DNA of 64,000 bases, from assembly GCA_902490405.1 (NCBI GenBank), contig CABUDS010000006.1, forward strand, positions 1 to 64,000, given 5' to 3'. Source of the DNA: an uncultured Collinsella sp. GTDB taxonomy: Bacteria; Actinomycetota; Coriobacteriia; Coriobacteriales; Coriobacteriaceae. A model generated the notes under the pieces. The model saw only the letters and a list, made by a program, of their open reading frames with translations, was not told the DNA's origin and did no database searches. The first letter of the stretch is position 1, and each line of letters opens with the position of its first letter. A program made the translations under genes and the position numbers. Below, one piece after another: positions 24,040 through 34,055 of this stretch.

Positions 24040-25422
24040 ATGACAGACACCGCATCTAAGCACATTGACATGACCACCGGCTCGCTATGGCGCAATATTC
24101 CCCTGTTCGCCTTCCCCGTGGCCGCCACGAGCATCTTGGAGCAGCTGTCGAACCTCATCGCCACGGTCATCATCGGTAACTTCTCGGGCGACCAGGGAAC
24201 CCTCGCCATGGCGGCGGTCGGCTCCAATGTTCCGCTTACCAGTCTTATGCTCAACCTTTTTATTGGCATGTCGCTTGGCTCCAACGTGGTCATCGCCAAC
24301 GCTATCGGTCGCAACGATCAGAACATGGTCAAACGCGCCGTCCATACCTCGATTTTAATGGCGCTCGTGGGCTTTGTCGTCATCGCACTGGGCGAGATCT
24401 TTGCCGAGCCCATGCTCGCTGCGCTCAACGTGCCTGCCGAGACCATGCCGCTCGCTTCGCTCTACCTGCGCGTCTTTTTGCTCAGCATGCCCTCGATCTT
24501 GCTCTACAACTTTGAGGCCGCGATCTTCCGCTCCGTCGGCATCACCCGCATGCCGCTGCAGGCGCTCGCCGTGTCCACCGTCCTCAACATTGGCCTGGAC
24601 CTCATCTTTGTCCCCGTGCTCCACTGGGGCGTCGCGGGCGTCGCCATCGCCACCGCCATCGCCTACACCGTCAGCGCCGCTACGCTCTTTATCCGTCTGC
24701 TCAAGACCGACTCCGTCGTCCGCGTCACCCCACGCGACTTAGGCTTAGACCCCGTCGCCCTCAAGCGCATCGTCAAGATCGGCCTGCCCGCCGGCATCCA
24801 AAGCGCTGTCTTTGCCGTCGCCAACATCATCATCCAGTCCGCCATCAACAGCTTGGGCACCGAGGTCATGGCGGCATCGAGCGCTGCCATGAGCCTGGAG
24901 TACGTGTGCTACAACCTGCTCAACAGCTTTAGCCAGGCCTGCACCACCTTTGTGGGACAAAACCACGGTGCCCGCCAAATCGACCGCTGCACCAAGACGC
25001 TCAAGGTCTGCCTGGTCGAAGGCGGTATCGTTGCACTCACCACGATTATCGTTATCGTCGGTCTGGGGCGCGAGATCCTATCGCTCTTTAACAGCGACCC
25101 CAACATCGTCTCGATCGGCTATATCCGCGTGTGCTCGATCTTCCCTGCCTACGCCTTTAGCATGTTCTACGAAAACATGTCCGGCTACCTGCGCGGCTTT
25201 GGCATCTCGCTCATGCCCGCCCTCATCACCATGATCTGCGTCTGCGGTATTCGCTTCTATTGGGTATTCTGCGTGTTCCCGCACTTCCGCACCTTTGCGA
25301 ACATCATGATGGTCTACCCCATCAGCCTGGGCACCACGGCGTTCTTTATGGTCGTGGCGGTACTACTCTGCCACCCGGCACGCACCTATCGCGCCGCCCA
25401 AGCCAAAGCGACAGCCCGCTAA
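24040..25422 (+). CDS. MATE family efflux transporter
   Basis: A 460-residue integral membrane protein with twelve predicted helices in two halves, typical MATE length. It starts with a short cytosolic tail then GSLWRNIPLFAFPVAATSIL and has the family segments FSGDQGTLAMAAVGSN and GHNHGARQ-like VGQNHGARQIDR at the half junction. MATE proteins export drugs or toxic metabolites in exchange for Na+ or H+. The start lacks a strong ribosome binding site (GAGAG only). It stands alone and converges on a LysR gene; the substrate is unknown. Confidence 0.9.
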   Translation: MTDTASKHIDMTTGSLWRNIPLFAFPVAATSILEQLSNLIATVIIGNFSGDQGTLAMAAVGSNVPLTSLMLNLFIGMSLGSNVVIANAIGRNDQNMVKRAVHTSILMALVGFVVIALGEIFAEPMLAALNVPAETMPLASLYLRVFLLSMPSILLYNFEAAIFRSVGITRMPLQALAVSTVLNIGLDLIFVPVLHWGVAGVAIATAIAYTVSAATLFIRLLKTDSVVRVTPRDLGLDPVALKRIVKIGLPAGIQSAVFAVANIIIQSAINSLGTEVMAASSAAMSLEYVCYNLLNSFSQACTTFVGQNHGARQIDRCTKTLKVCLVEGGIVALTTIIVIVGLGREILSLFNSDPNIVSIGYIRVCSIFPAYAFSMFYENMSGYLRGFGISLMPALITMICVCGIRFYWVFCVFPHFRTFANIMMVYPISLGTTAFFMVVAVLLCHPARTYRAAQAKATAR

Positions 25423-25449
25423 ACACCGCACTCAACGCCATGCCAGTCA

Positions 25450-26316
25450 TTAATTGACAATATGCGAGCTCATATAGTCGATAAAGTGCCTCGTGGCGAT
25501 AGGCATGGTGTCCCAGCTGCGCCAGGCTGCCACTACGTCACGCGAGGGAGCGTGCACGATGGGACGCACGCGAATATCGGCCCTCATGCCCTCGACGGTA
25601 CGGCGATACAGCATACTCACGCCTAGGCCCTCCTCCACCATCGCCATGATGGTGTAGTCATCGGTCACCTCGCTCGTCACGTGCGGCGACAGCCCATGCG
25701 CCGCGAATGCATCGAGCACCAGGCTCTGTTCGCCCTCATCCAGCAGCACAAACGGCTCGGACGCCAGGTCGGCGAGCGTCACCTTTTCCTTTGCCGTCAG
25801 CGGATGCGCGGCCGGCAACAGCGCCACCAACTCGTCGTGATAGACCACGCGCTTCTCGAGCCCGGCGGTAAATCCGCGCGCCGTAAAGCAAAAGTCAACC
25901 ACGCCATCGTGCACCCACTGGGCGTTGCGCGTGTAATCGCCCTGCTTGAGGGTAAAGTGCACGCCCGGATGCAGGGCACCAAAGTCGCGGATCACGCGCG
26001 GCAACACGGTGCGGCTCACGTTGGTAAACGTTGCGATACGAATATCAGTCGAGGAGAGTCCCAGCAATTCCTGGCGCTTGCCCTCAAGCTCGGCCTCGGC
26101 AGTTACAATCTGGCGCAGATACGGCAGGTACTGCTTGCCGTCGCGCGTAAGCGAAACGCCCTGCTTGCCGCGCTCGATAAGCGTGGTACCCAGCTCGCGC
26201 TCGAGCGCTTTGACGGCCTGGCTCACCGCGCTTTGCGTATAGCCCAGCTCATCGGCTGCACCCTTAAGACTGCCGCGATCGACCACCATACAAACAATCT
26301 GATACCGCGATGCCAT
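25450..26316 (-). CDS. LysR family regulator divergent from the EamA transporter gene
   Basis: A 288-residue LysR protein: winged helix in residues 1-60 (VDRGSLKGAADELGYTQSAVSQAVKALE), linker helix, then effector-binding lobes with IRIATFTNVSRTVLPRVIRDF and LLPAAHPLTAKEKVTLADLA. GGAGGTACG precedes ATG 26316. It is transcribed away from the EamA gene at 26475, with a 158-bp AT-rich gap, the standard arrangement in which the LysR protein controls its divergent neighbour. The inducer is unknown. Confidence 0.9.
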   Translation of the reverse strand: MASRYQIVCMVVDRGSLKGAADELGYTQSAVSQAVKALERELGTTLIERGKQGVSLTRDGKQYLPYLRQIVTAEAELEGKRQELLGLSSTDIRIATFTNVSRTVLPRVIRDFGALHPGVHFTLKQGDYTRNAQWVHDGVVDFCFTARGFTAGLEKRVVYHDELVALLPAAHPLTAKEKVTLADLASEPFVLLDEGEQSLVLDAFAAHGLSPHVTSEVTDDYTIMAMVEEGLGVSMLYRRTVEGMRADIRVRPIVHAPSRDVVAAWRSWDTMPIATRHFIDYMSSHIVN

Positions 26317-26474
26317 CGTACCTCCACATCGACGTAGCCGTAAAACGTTTTGCCAGCGCTTTTCCCGCCTACATTAGTATTACTTAATCATACTGAAGAT
26401 ACATTCGCTTTACTACATCTAAATCTGGGAGCAGAATCCTTTTTGCGAAACCGTTCTGTAACAAAAGGAGTCCC

Positions 26475-27377
26475 ATGGATCGCAAAAAAGCAATCGCGCT
26501 CTCGTTTTCCGTTCCCGTCGCATGGGGCTTTTCGTACCCCCTCATGAAGATCGGCATGGACAGCATGAACGCCACGAGCATCGTTGCGCTGCGCTGCATC
26601 ATCGCCTTTGTGGCCTGCCTGCTGCTCTTCCACAAGCACGCGCTGCGTATCAACCGTGACGTGATGATTCGCTCCGCCATCATCGGCGCCATCATGGCAA
26701 CCGAGCTCACCTGCATGTGCCTGGGCTCCAGCCTCACCTCCGCCTCAACCGCCGGCTTTTTGCAGAGCCTGACGGTCGTGATCGTGCCGTTTGCCAACGC
26801 AGCTCTGCTGCGTCGCGCCCCCGAGCGCAAGGTGCTCATCGGAACTGCCATCGTCACCTGCGGTATGCTGCTGCTCTCGGGCGCCGACTTTACCAGCCTG
26901 AATCCCGGCGCGATCATCATGCTGCTCTCGGCCTTTATCTATGCCGGCCACATTATCGTAGCCAAGCGCTTTGTCGAAGAAGTCGACCCACTGGCCCTGG
27001 GTGTTTGGCAGCTGGGCTTTGGCGGCCTGTTCTCGGGCATCGCCGCGTGCACCTTTGTCGGCTTCACGCTTCCCAGCACGCCCAACGAGATCGTCGTCGT
27101 CGTCGCACTCGCACTCATCTGCTCTGCCTATGGCTTTATCACCCAAACGCTCGTGCAGCCCCACGTGCCCGCCGAGACCACCGGCTTCGCCTTCTCGCTC
27201 GAGCCGGTCTGCTCCGCTGTCTTCTCGTTCTTCCTGGTCGGCGAGGTCCTGAGCCCCATCGCCTTCTTTGGCGCCGCCCTCATCCTCACCGGCGTCATGG
27301 TGGCAACCGTCGAGCTTCCGCGCCTACGCGCGCATGAACAGGCTCGTATGGCAGGAACGCCCGAGCGCGTCTCGTAG
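26475..27377 (+). CDS. EamA/DMT family transporter
   Basis: A 300-residue protein with two EamA repeats of five helices each (about residues 7-140 and 150-285), including LSFSVPVAWGFSYPLMKIG and SAFIYAGHIIVAKRFVEEVD. The family exports amino acids, nucleosides or other metabolites. AAAGGAGTCCC precedes the ATG. Divergent from a LysR gene, which probably regulates it. A conserved acid or substrate residue that would fix specificity is not evident. Confidence 0.88.
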   Translation: MDRKKAIALSFSVPVAWGFSYPLMKIGMDSMNATSIVALRCIIAFVACLLLFHKHALRINRDVMIRSAIIGAIMATELTCMCLGSSLTSASTAGFLQSLTVVIVPFANAALLRRAPERKVLIGTAIVTCGMLLLSGADFTSLNPGAIIMLLSAFIYAGHIIVAKRFVEEVDPLALGVWQLGFGGLFSGIAACTFVGFTLPSTPNEIVVVVALALICSAYGFITQTLVQPHVPAETTGFAFSLEPVCSAVFSFFLVGEVLSPIAFFGAALILTGVMVATVELPRLRAHEQARMAGTPERVS

Positions 27378-27465
27378 ACCCCACTCTTCATACAGCCGCG
27401 GCATAAAGGCAACCGGTGCGCCTTTACAATAGATACCAACAGAGTATCTGCCACAAAGGAGCCCC

Positions 27466-28191
27466 ATGGACACCGCAACTCGCGACCGCAACATAGCAAC
27501 CTGGTTGGGCGATGCGCCGCAGCCGGTACGTGACACGACGAACCAGCTGCTCGAGCGCATCGCCCTTTTGCGTGCCGAGCAGACCATCTACCCGGCACAA
27601 GACGACATCCTTAATGCCCTCGCCTACACGCCGGCCGACCAGGTCAAGGTTGTCATCTTGGGTCAAGATCCCTATCACGGACCCAACCAGGCCATGGGGT
27701 TATCGTTCTCGGTCCCCGCGACGCAAACCAAGTTGCCGCCGAGCCTGCACAACATCTATAAGGAACTCAAAGCCGATCTGGACTGCCCCTTTCCTGCCAC
27801 GGGAGACCTAACCCCATGGGCACAACAGGGCGTCCTGCTCCTTAACACCACGCTCACCGTGCGCGAGCATGCCGCCAATTCGCACGCCAAGCTAGGCTGG
27901 AGCACGCTCACCGACTATATTATCGAACGCTGCTGTCAGCTGCCCCAGCCGGTCGTCTTTTTGGCATGGGGCCGCTTTGCCCAGCAAATGGTTGAGGGCA
28001 AGCTCGACGCGATCGGCGCGGGCAAGGCAACCGGCAAGTTCTGCCTAGCTTCTACGCACCCCTCGCCGCTTTCGGCCAACCGCGCCACGGCAGAACTCCC
28101 CGCCTTTATAGGGTCGCGCCCCTTCTCGGCAGCCAATCGGCTACTCGAACAGCACGGCTCGACCCCCGTCAACTGGACTTGCCTCGGCTAA
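27466..28191 (+). CDS. ung: Uracil-DNA glycosylase
   Basis: A 241-residue family 1 UDG that removes uracil from DNA. Catalytic water-activating motif GQDPYHGPNQAMGLSFSV near residue 66, LLLNTTLTV with the uracil-binding Asn near residue 125, and the DNA-intercalating loop HPSPLSANRA near residue 200. Length is normal. AAAGGAGCCCC lies just before the ATG. A bidirectional terminator follows. Single-gene unit. Confidence 0.96.
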   Translation: MDTATRDRNIATWLGDAPQPVRDTTNQLLERIALLRAEQTIYPAQDDILNALAYTPADQVKVVILGQDPYHGPNQAMGLSFSVPATQTKLPPSLHNIYKELKADLDCPFPATGDLTPWAQQGVLLLNTTLTVREHAANSHAKLGWSTLTDYIIERCCQLPQPVVFLAWGRFAQQMVEGKLDAIGAGKATGKFCLASTHPSPLSANRATAELPAFIGSRPFSAANRLLEQHGSTPVNWTCLG

Positions 28192-28206
28192 AAATCAATA
28201 CATCAA

Positions 28207-28241
28207 AAACGCGCCCGACGGATTTCCATCGGGCGCGTTTT
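28207..28241. terminator. Bidirectional terminator between ung and the SDR gene
   Basis: ACGCGCCCGA and TCGGGCGCGT pair across a GGATTTCCA loop, with A-tract before and T-tract after, so it can end both convergent transcripts. Confidence 0.88.
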
Positions 28242-28922
28242 CTACTCGGGCCAGATAAACTGGGTGCGGCCGGCCTCGCCGCCATCGATCAGCAGGCTCT
28301 GCCCGGTCATAAACCGGTTGGTCACGCCCACAAAGTAGATCCACTCGGCGATCTCTTGGGCGGTGGCCCAGCGTTTAAGCGGCGTGAGCTCCATAATCTG
28401 GTTCCACAGGTGCTCGTCTTCCATCACGCAACGGTTGAGCGGCGTGATAACGCCGCCCGGGTCCACACTGTTGGCGATGGCCTGCGGTGCTAGGCGGTTT
28501 GCAAGGTTTTTGGTGTAGGCGATAACGCCGCCCTTGCTGGCGGCATAGGCGGGAAACTCCGATCCCGTATGTCCGCTCGCCGACCCCACATTGACCACGG
28601 ATTTGATAGCCGCTGTCGGCTTGGCGGCAAGCCCCTCCCCCACAAAGGCGTAGCGTTCGGTCACGTTGATGGTGCCACACAGGTTGGCGGCAATGTCGTC
28701 GGCCGAATCCTGCGTACCGGCAACGTTTACGATTACCTGGGGTTCAAGGTCGTCTGGAAACGAGTCCGGTTCGCGGACATCAACGATCAGATGGCGGTAG
28801 CGCTCGTGCTCGACCGCCGTCGGCAGCAGGTCAAAGCCCACGACCTCGTGGCCCTCGTCCAAAAAGCGCTGCACGCACGCGGCTCCGATACCGCCCGAAG
28901 CGCCCGTGATCAAAACCCGCAT
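28242..28922 (-). CDS. Short-chain dehydrogenase/reductase
   Basis: A 226-residue Rossmann-fold oxidoreductase. The dinucleotide loop TGASGGIGAACV is at residues 6-17; NVAG near residue 65; catalytic Ser in VNVGSASG near residue 110 and YAASKGG (Tyr-Lys) near residue 125; PGGVITPLN follows. The early VGFDLL suggests NAD preference (acid at the end of strand 2). AAGGAGCAAGT precedes the ATG. It starts 9 bp after the yhhQ stop on the same strand, so it may be cotranscribed with the transporter, but no queuosine role is implied by its sequence. Confidence 0.88.
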   Translation of the reverse strand: MRVLITGASGGIGAACVQRFLDEGHEVVGFDLLPTAVEHERYRHLIVDVREPDSFPDDLEPQVIVNVAGTQDSADDIAANLCGTINVTERYAFVGEGLAAKPTAAIKSVVNVGSASGHTGSEFPAYAASKGGVIAYTKNLANRLAPQAIANSVDPGGVITPLNRCVMEDEHLWNQIMELTPLKRWATAQEIAEWIYFVGVTNRFMTGQSLLIDGGEAGRTQFIWPE

Positions 28923-28931
28923 ACTTGCTCC

Positions 28932-29654
28932 TTAGGCGGTTGCGTGGCGCTCGAGGTACTCGGAGCCCACATTCTCGCGCTCCCAGCCGCGCACGACCTT
29001 ATAGCCCACGGGGCTCAGAAAGACCTCGCACAGCAGCTCGGCAACAGCGCCGGTCAGCGAGCACATAAGGACCTGCACCCAGGTCCAACCAAAGAACGTG
29101 TGGCTCACCACAATGGCAAAGACCAAGTTGTCGATAAACTGGCCAACACCCGTGGACACATAGGAGCGGAAGGCAAAGCTCGCAAAGTTATTCTTTTTGA
29201 GCATACGGCCGAGCGACTGGTTGAGCGTGGAATTAACCACGGCAGAAACGAGCATTGCCAGCGAAGAGCCCAGCACCACGTACCAGGTGCCGCCAATGGT
29301 GGCGTTAAGGGCAGTGTTGACCTCGATCATGCCCGTGTCGTAGTAAGCGCCCCACATGCCGGGCGTGAGCGAGCACGCCCAAAAGCACAGGCTCACGGCC
29401 AGGTTGACCAGCAGCGCGAGGACAGAGATTTTGATGGATGCCTTGGCGCCAAAGCGCTTGCAGATCATGTCCTGGCACAAAAACGAAACCCAGCTCACCA
29501 CAAAGCCGCAATCGAGTGCCAGATACGGCAGGCTGATAAGCTCTTTGTTGGCCAGCAGGTTCATCATGATGACACTCACGAAAAACAGCGAAACCGTTGC
29601 CGCGGGAATGCTCCGCAACAGGACCTTGTAGTCCTCCATGACCTTCTTGATCAT
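28932..29654 (-). CDS. yhhQ: Queuosine precursor transporter (YhhQ/VUT family)
   Basis: A 240-residue membrane protein with about six helices; segments SVIMMNLLANK, LALDCGFVVSWVSFLCQDMICKRFGAKAS and LVFAIVVSHTFFGW match the VUT/COG1738 family, which takes up preQ0 or preQ1 for queuosine salvage. The ATG at 29654 lies 6 nt after an AAAGGAG that is the 3' end of a preQ1-I-like aptamer, which supports both the gene identity and translational control by preQ1. No queuosine biosynthesis gene is present in the window. Confidence 0.88.
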   Translation of the reverse strand: MIKKVMEDYKVLLRSIPAATVSLFFVSVIMMNLLANKELISLPYLALDCGFVVSWVSFLCQDMICKRFGAKASIKISVLALLVNLAVSLCFWACSLTPGMWGAYYDTGMIEVNTALNATIGGTWYVVLGSSLAMLVSAVVNSTLNQSLGRMLKKNNFASFAFRSYVSTGVGQFIDNLVFAIVVSHTFFGWTWVQVLMCSLTGAVAELLCEVFLSPVGYKVVRGWERENVGSEYLERHATA

Positions 29655-29660
29655 TATGTA

Positions 29661-29710
29661 CTCCTTTGGTTTTAGGTTTAACGAGCAGGATATCGGACCC
29701 GAACTGCTCG
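29661..29710 (-). promoter_or_regulatory. preQ1-I riboswitch (putative)
   Basis: On the minus strand, CGAGCAG (29710-29704) and CTGCTCG (29688-29682) form the P1 stem around a 15-nt loop starting TTCGGG, followed by the A-rich tail TTAAACCTAAAACC and then AAAGGAG. Loop GGGT can pair with tail ACCT to give the pseudoknot. This is the layout of the small H-type preQ1-I aptamer, here with the ribosome binding site at its 3' end. The downstream YhhQ transporter is a known target class. Confidence 0.7.
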
Positions 29711-29774
29711 GACGTCACGGGCTTGAGACGACGATGGGTATAATAGCCGCTCACACGGCATCAGGCAAGCAAAC

Positions 29775-29804
29775 GGCGCGGCAGCCCCACAGGGCCACCG
29801 CGCC
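29775..29804 (-). terminator. Terminator-like hairpin after prfC
   Basis: GGCGCGG and CCGCGCC with inner GCCC/GGGC form a stable stem 7 bp past the prfC stop; the T-tract on the minus strand is weak (GTTTGC). Confidence 0.55.
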
Positions 29805-29810
29805 GATGCA

Positions 29811-31424
<1,614 letters not shown>

Positions 31425-31560
31425 GCGGATCCTTTCTTGCATTGAGTGCATTACGTCGTTGTAACCGCACCATTGTAGCCGCGAAATCCCGCCATAGGGC
31501 ACCTATCAGGACAAATTCATTAGCCAAGCTCGTTGTGCACCTGGCAGTCGCCTCAAGGAC

Positions 31561-31859
31561 TGTCTCGATCTGTAACAGTAAGACGGGTTTTGAGCCTCTA
31601 CCTGTTACAGATCAAGACAAACCGGCAGGCCCGCCGGCACAATCTCGATTTGTAACATCTGACCGCCCAAATTGGGTCTAGCTGTTACAAATCGAGATAA
31701 ACGGGAAGGCGAGCCGCCAATGTCTCGTTCTGTAACATCTAGCCGCGCAAATCGACTCTTACTGTTATAGACTGAGACAAATAGGCAAGCGGGCAAATAA
31801 GATCTCAATCTGTAACAGCAGGCGACCCAAAACGGACCCAGGTGTTACAGATTGAGATT
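31561..31859. repeat. Tandem array of four palindromes with exact 80-bp period
   Basis: Four 59-nt palindromes start at 31561, 31641, 31721 and 31801. Each has arms like TCTCGATCTGTAACA and TGTTACAGATCGAGA with paired changes between copies, a variable centre of about 23 nt, and a 21-nt spacer rich in GGCA/GCC. The array fills the gap between prfC (minus) and the GntR operon (plus). No coding frame runs through it. The remaining bases 31425-31560 and 31860-31905 hold no other structure I can name. Confidence 0.9.
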
Positions 31860-31905
31860 GTTTTGGAGCAAGCGCGGCGCCGATGGGCTATTCCACATTT
31901 AGCTC

Positions 31906-31956
31906 TTGCATAACTGTGCATAGTGTATATATACTGTGCTTACCGGTTATATACAC
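31906..31956 (+). promoter_or_regulatory. Promoter and operator of the GntR-ABC operon
   Basis: A sigma-70-like promoter TTGCAT (31906-31911), 18-bp spacer, TATACT (31930-31935) overlaps a perfect 9-bp inverted repeat GTGTATATA (31923-31931) and TATATACAC (31948-31956). The repeat covers the -10 region and the start site, which is the expected site for autorepression by the GntR/YtrA protein encoded 28 bp downstream. Confidence 0.7.
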
Positions 31957-31983
31957 GTGTAGCCCAACAGCTAAGGAGCCGCT

Positions 31984-32364
31984 GTGGACATCATCCTATC
32001 CAATTCGAGCGACAAGCCCATCTATGAGCAGATCTCCTCGCAGGTCAAAGCTCAGATCCTTTCGGGCGCACTCGCTGCAGGAGCCAAACTCCCCAGCATC
32101 CGCGCGCTCGCGAGCGATCTTGGCGTGAGTGTCATCACCACCAAGCGCGCCTATGCCGACCTGGAACAACTTGGCTTTATCTGTACCATGCAGGGCAGGG
32201 GCTGCTTTGTCGCCGAGGGAAACCAGGAACTCTTGCGCGAAAACCAGCTCTGCCATATCGAAGAGTTGCTTGCGCAGGCCGCTACGCAGGCCGAAACCCT
32301 GGGCGTCACGCGCGACAAATTGCACGAGATGCTCGACCTTGTAGCCCCCGAAACCATGCAGTAG
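31984..32364 (+). CDS. GntR family (YtrA-type) transcriptional regulator
   Basis: A 126-residue repressor: winged helix in residues 1-75 (DKPIYEQISSQVKAQILSGA, LPSIRALASDLGVSVITTKR, YADLEQLGF) and a short helical dimer tail, the size of the YtrA subfamily. These regulators control adjacent ABC transporters. GTG at 31984 has AAGGAGCC upstream. An inverted repeat overlapping its promoter is the likely operator. The ABC ATPase gene follows 23 bp downstream. Confidence 0.93.
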   Translation: MDIILSNSSDKPIYEQISSQVKAQILSGALAAGAKLPSIRALASDLGVSVITTKRAYADLEQLGFICTMQGRGCFVAEGNQELLRENQLCHIEELLAQAATQAETLGVTRDKLHEMLDLVAPETMQ

Positions 32365-32387
32365 CCATCTGCAAGAAAGGCTATACC

Positions 32388-33269
32388 ATGCAAAACTTGC
32401 TAGAACTCAAAGGCGTCTCACGCCGCGTGAGCGACCGCTTTTCGCTACGCGACGTCACGCTCGCCGTGGAGCCCGGCCAGATCGTCGGCTTTGTGGGCGC
32501 AAACGGCGCCGGCAAGACGACGACCATTCGCGCCGCGCTTGGGCTTATAAAGCTCGATGCCGGCGAGGTGCATCTGCTTGGACAGCGCTGCGACGCCAAC
32601 GCGCCCGACGAGACGCAGCGCCACCTGCGCTCCCGCGTCGGTCTTGTCCTGGACACGTGCCCCTTCCCCTCCACGCTCAAGGTGGGCCAGGTCGAGACGC
32701 TCGTAGGCCCGGCGTACCCCACGTGGAGCTGCGAAACGTTCGCCGGATTCATCGACCGATTTGACCTCGATCCCAAGACGAAGGTCAAGGACCTCTCCCG
32801 CGGCATGGGCATGAAGTTGCAGCTTGCCTGCGCACTCAGTCACAATGCCAAGCTGCTCGTTTTGGACGAAGCCACCGCAGGCCTTGATCCTATGGCGCGC
32901 GAGGAACTGCTCGACGAGCTGTTTGCCTTTGTCGCCGACGGCCAACGAAGCGTGCTGCTCTCGAGCCATATTACGTCCGACCTCGATCGCACTGCCGACC
33001 GCGTCATCTGCATCGATAACGGCTCGATTGTGTTTGACCTGCCGCGCGAGGACATTACCGACCGCGCCGGCATCGCCCACTGTACCCAAGCACAGGCCGC
33101 CGAGCTTATGGCTTGCGTCGAAGGCGCCCGCGCCGCCCACCACGCCTACAGCGTGGACGTGCTCGTGCCCAACCGTCGCGAGGCGCTCGAGGCCTTCCCC
33201 GAGATTCCCTGCGACCGGGCAACCATTGATGACTATCTTCGCCTCATGCTGAAAGGGGCTTCGAAATGA
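32388..33269 (+). CDS. ABC transporter ATP-binding protein
   Basis: A 293-residue ATPase of the BcrA/YtrB type: Walker A GANGAGKTTTI near residue 38, signature LSRGMGMKLQLACAL near residue 138, Walker B LLVLDEATAGLDP near residue 160, and H-loop SSHIT. The last 80 residues form the variable extension found in export ATPases that work with ABC-2 permeases. It overlaps the permease start by 4 nt. With the GntR regulator it forms a three-gene export operon, which may answer antibiotics or envelope stress; this role is inferred. Confidence 0.92.
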   Translation: MQNLLELKGVSRRVSDRFSLRDVTLAVEPGQIVGFVGANGAGKTTTIRAALGLIKLDAGEVHLLGQRCDANAPDETQRHLRSRVGLVLDTCPFPSTLKVGQVETLVGPAYPTWSCETFAGFIDRFDLDPKTKVKDLSRGMGMKLQLACALSHNAKLLVLDEATAGLDPMAREELLDELFAFVADGQRSVLLSSHITSDLDRTADRVICIDNGSIVFDLPREDITDRAGIAHCTQAQAAELMACVEGARAAHHAYSVDVLVPNRREALEAFPEIPCDRATIDDYLRLMLKGASK

Positions 33270-33964
33270 AACGCGCCTTTATGTCTGAGCTCGCCATCGT
33301 CCGCACGCTTGTCCCGAGCATCGCGGGCGTCGGCCTGTTCATCTTCGTCGTACTGACCCTCGCCAACGCATCGGATGGCGATGCCAGTATGAGCGCCGGC
33401 GCCTGCGCGGTCAGTGCCATGTCGCCCATCGTGGTCATGAACTCGCTGGCCGGCTACGACAATCAAAACGGATGGGAGCGCTATCGGGCAACGCTGCCCC
33501 TCTCGCGCAAAGACATCATCTGTGCACGCTACCTGAGCATCATTGCCTTCTCGGCCGTTATGACCTGCGCCGCCGCGCTTTTGAGCATCATCACCTTTCC
33601 GTTCTTCGATCACATGGGCATGCCCTCGACGGGACAGATCGTCTTTGAGACCACGATAGCCTCCGCCGCATCGATGCTCATCTCCCTCATGATGGTGTTT
33701 TTGGCGCAGCCGTTATTCTTTCGATTTGGACACATGGAGGCGCTGCGCCTTTCCGTCGGCCTGTTTGCCCTGCTCGGATGCCTCGCCATGGCAGCGCTGA
33801 GCTCCTCCAACCCCATCAGCAACTGGCTCATATCGATTGCCGGGGCGAATCCCGATCCCGCCGTCCTCGGCTGCCTGTGTGCGGGAATCGCGGTATTGGC
33901 CCTCGTGCTATGTGCACTTAGCTGCATCGTCAGCACCAAGGTTTATCGAGTACGCGATCTGTAA
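33266..33964 (+). CDS. ABC-2 type permease
   Basis: A 232-residue membrane protein with six helices: IAGVGLFIFVVLTLA, ACAVSAMSPIVVMNSLAGY, YLSIIAFSAVMTCAAALLSI, ASMLISLMMVFLAQPLFF, LRLSVGLFALLGCLAMAAL and VLGCLCAGIAVLALVLCALS. The cytosolic segment NQNGWERYRATLPLSRKDII is the coupling element typical of ABC2_membrane_5 permeases. It is translationally coupled to the ATPase gene. The substrate is unknown. Confidence 0.88.
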   Translation: MKRAFMSELAIVRTLVPSIAGVGLFIFVVLTLANASDGDASMSAGACAVSAMSPIVVMNSLAGYDNQNGWERYRATLPLSRKDIICARYLSIIAFSAVMTCAAALLSIITFPFFDHMGMPSTGQIVFETTIASAASMLISLMMVFLAQPLFFRFGHMEALRLSVGLFALLGCLAMAALSSSNPISNWLISIAGANPDPAVLGCLCAGIAVLALVLCALSCIVSTKVYRVRDL

Positions 33965-34055
33965 GCACGCGAGTCTCGATCCACGAAGGGCGTGATCGCC
34001 CCCCCCTCCCCGCAAATCCGTGGCAAACGGCATGTCCCCGGCGTGCGCTACCGTG

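Noticed and set aside
31561..31859. CRISPR array
   Set aside because: Regular spacing is present, but the 59-nt repeats are palindromes with variable centres, the spacers are about 21 nt and similar in base use, and no cas gene is near.
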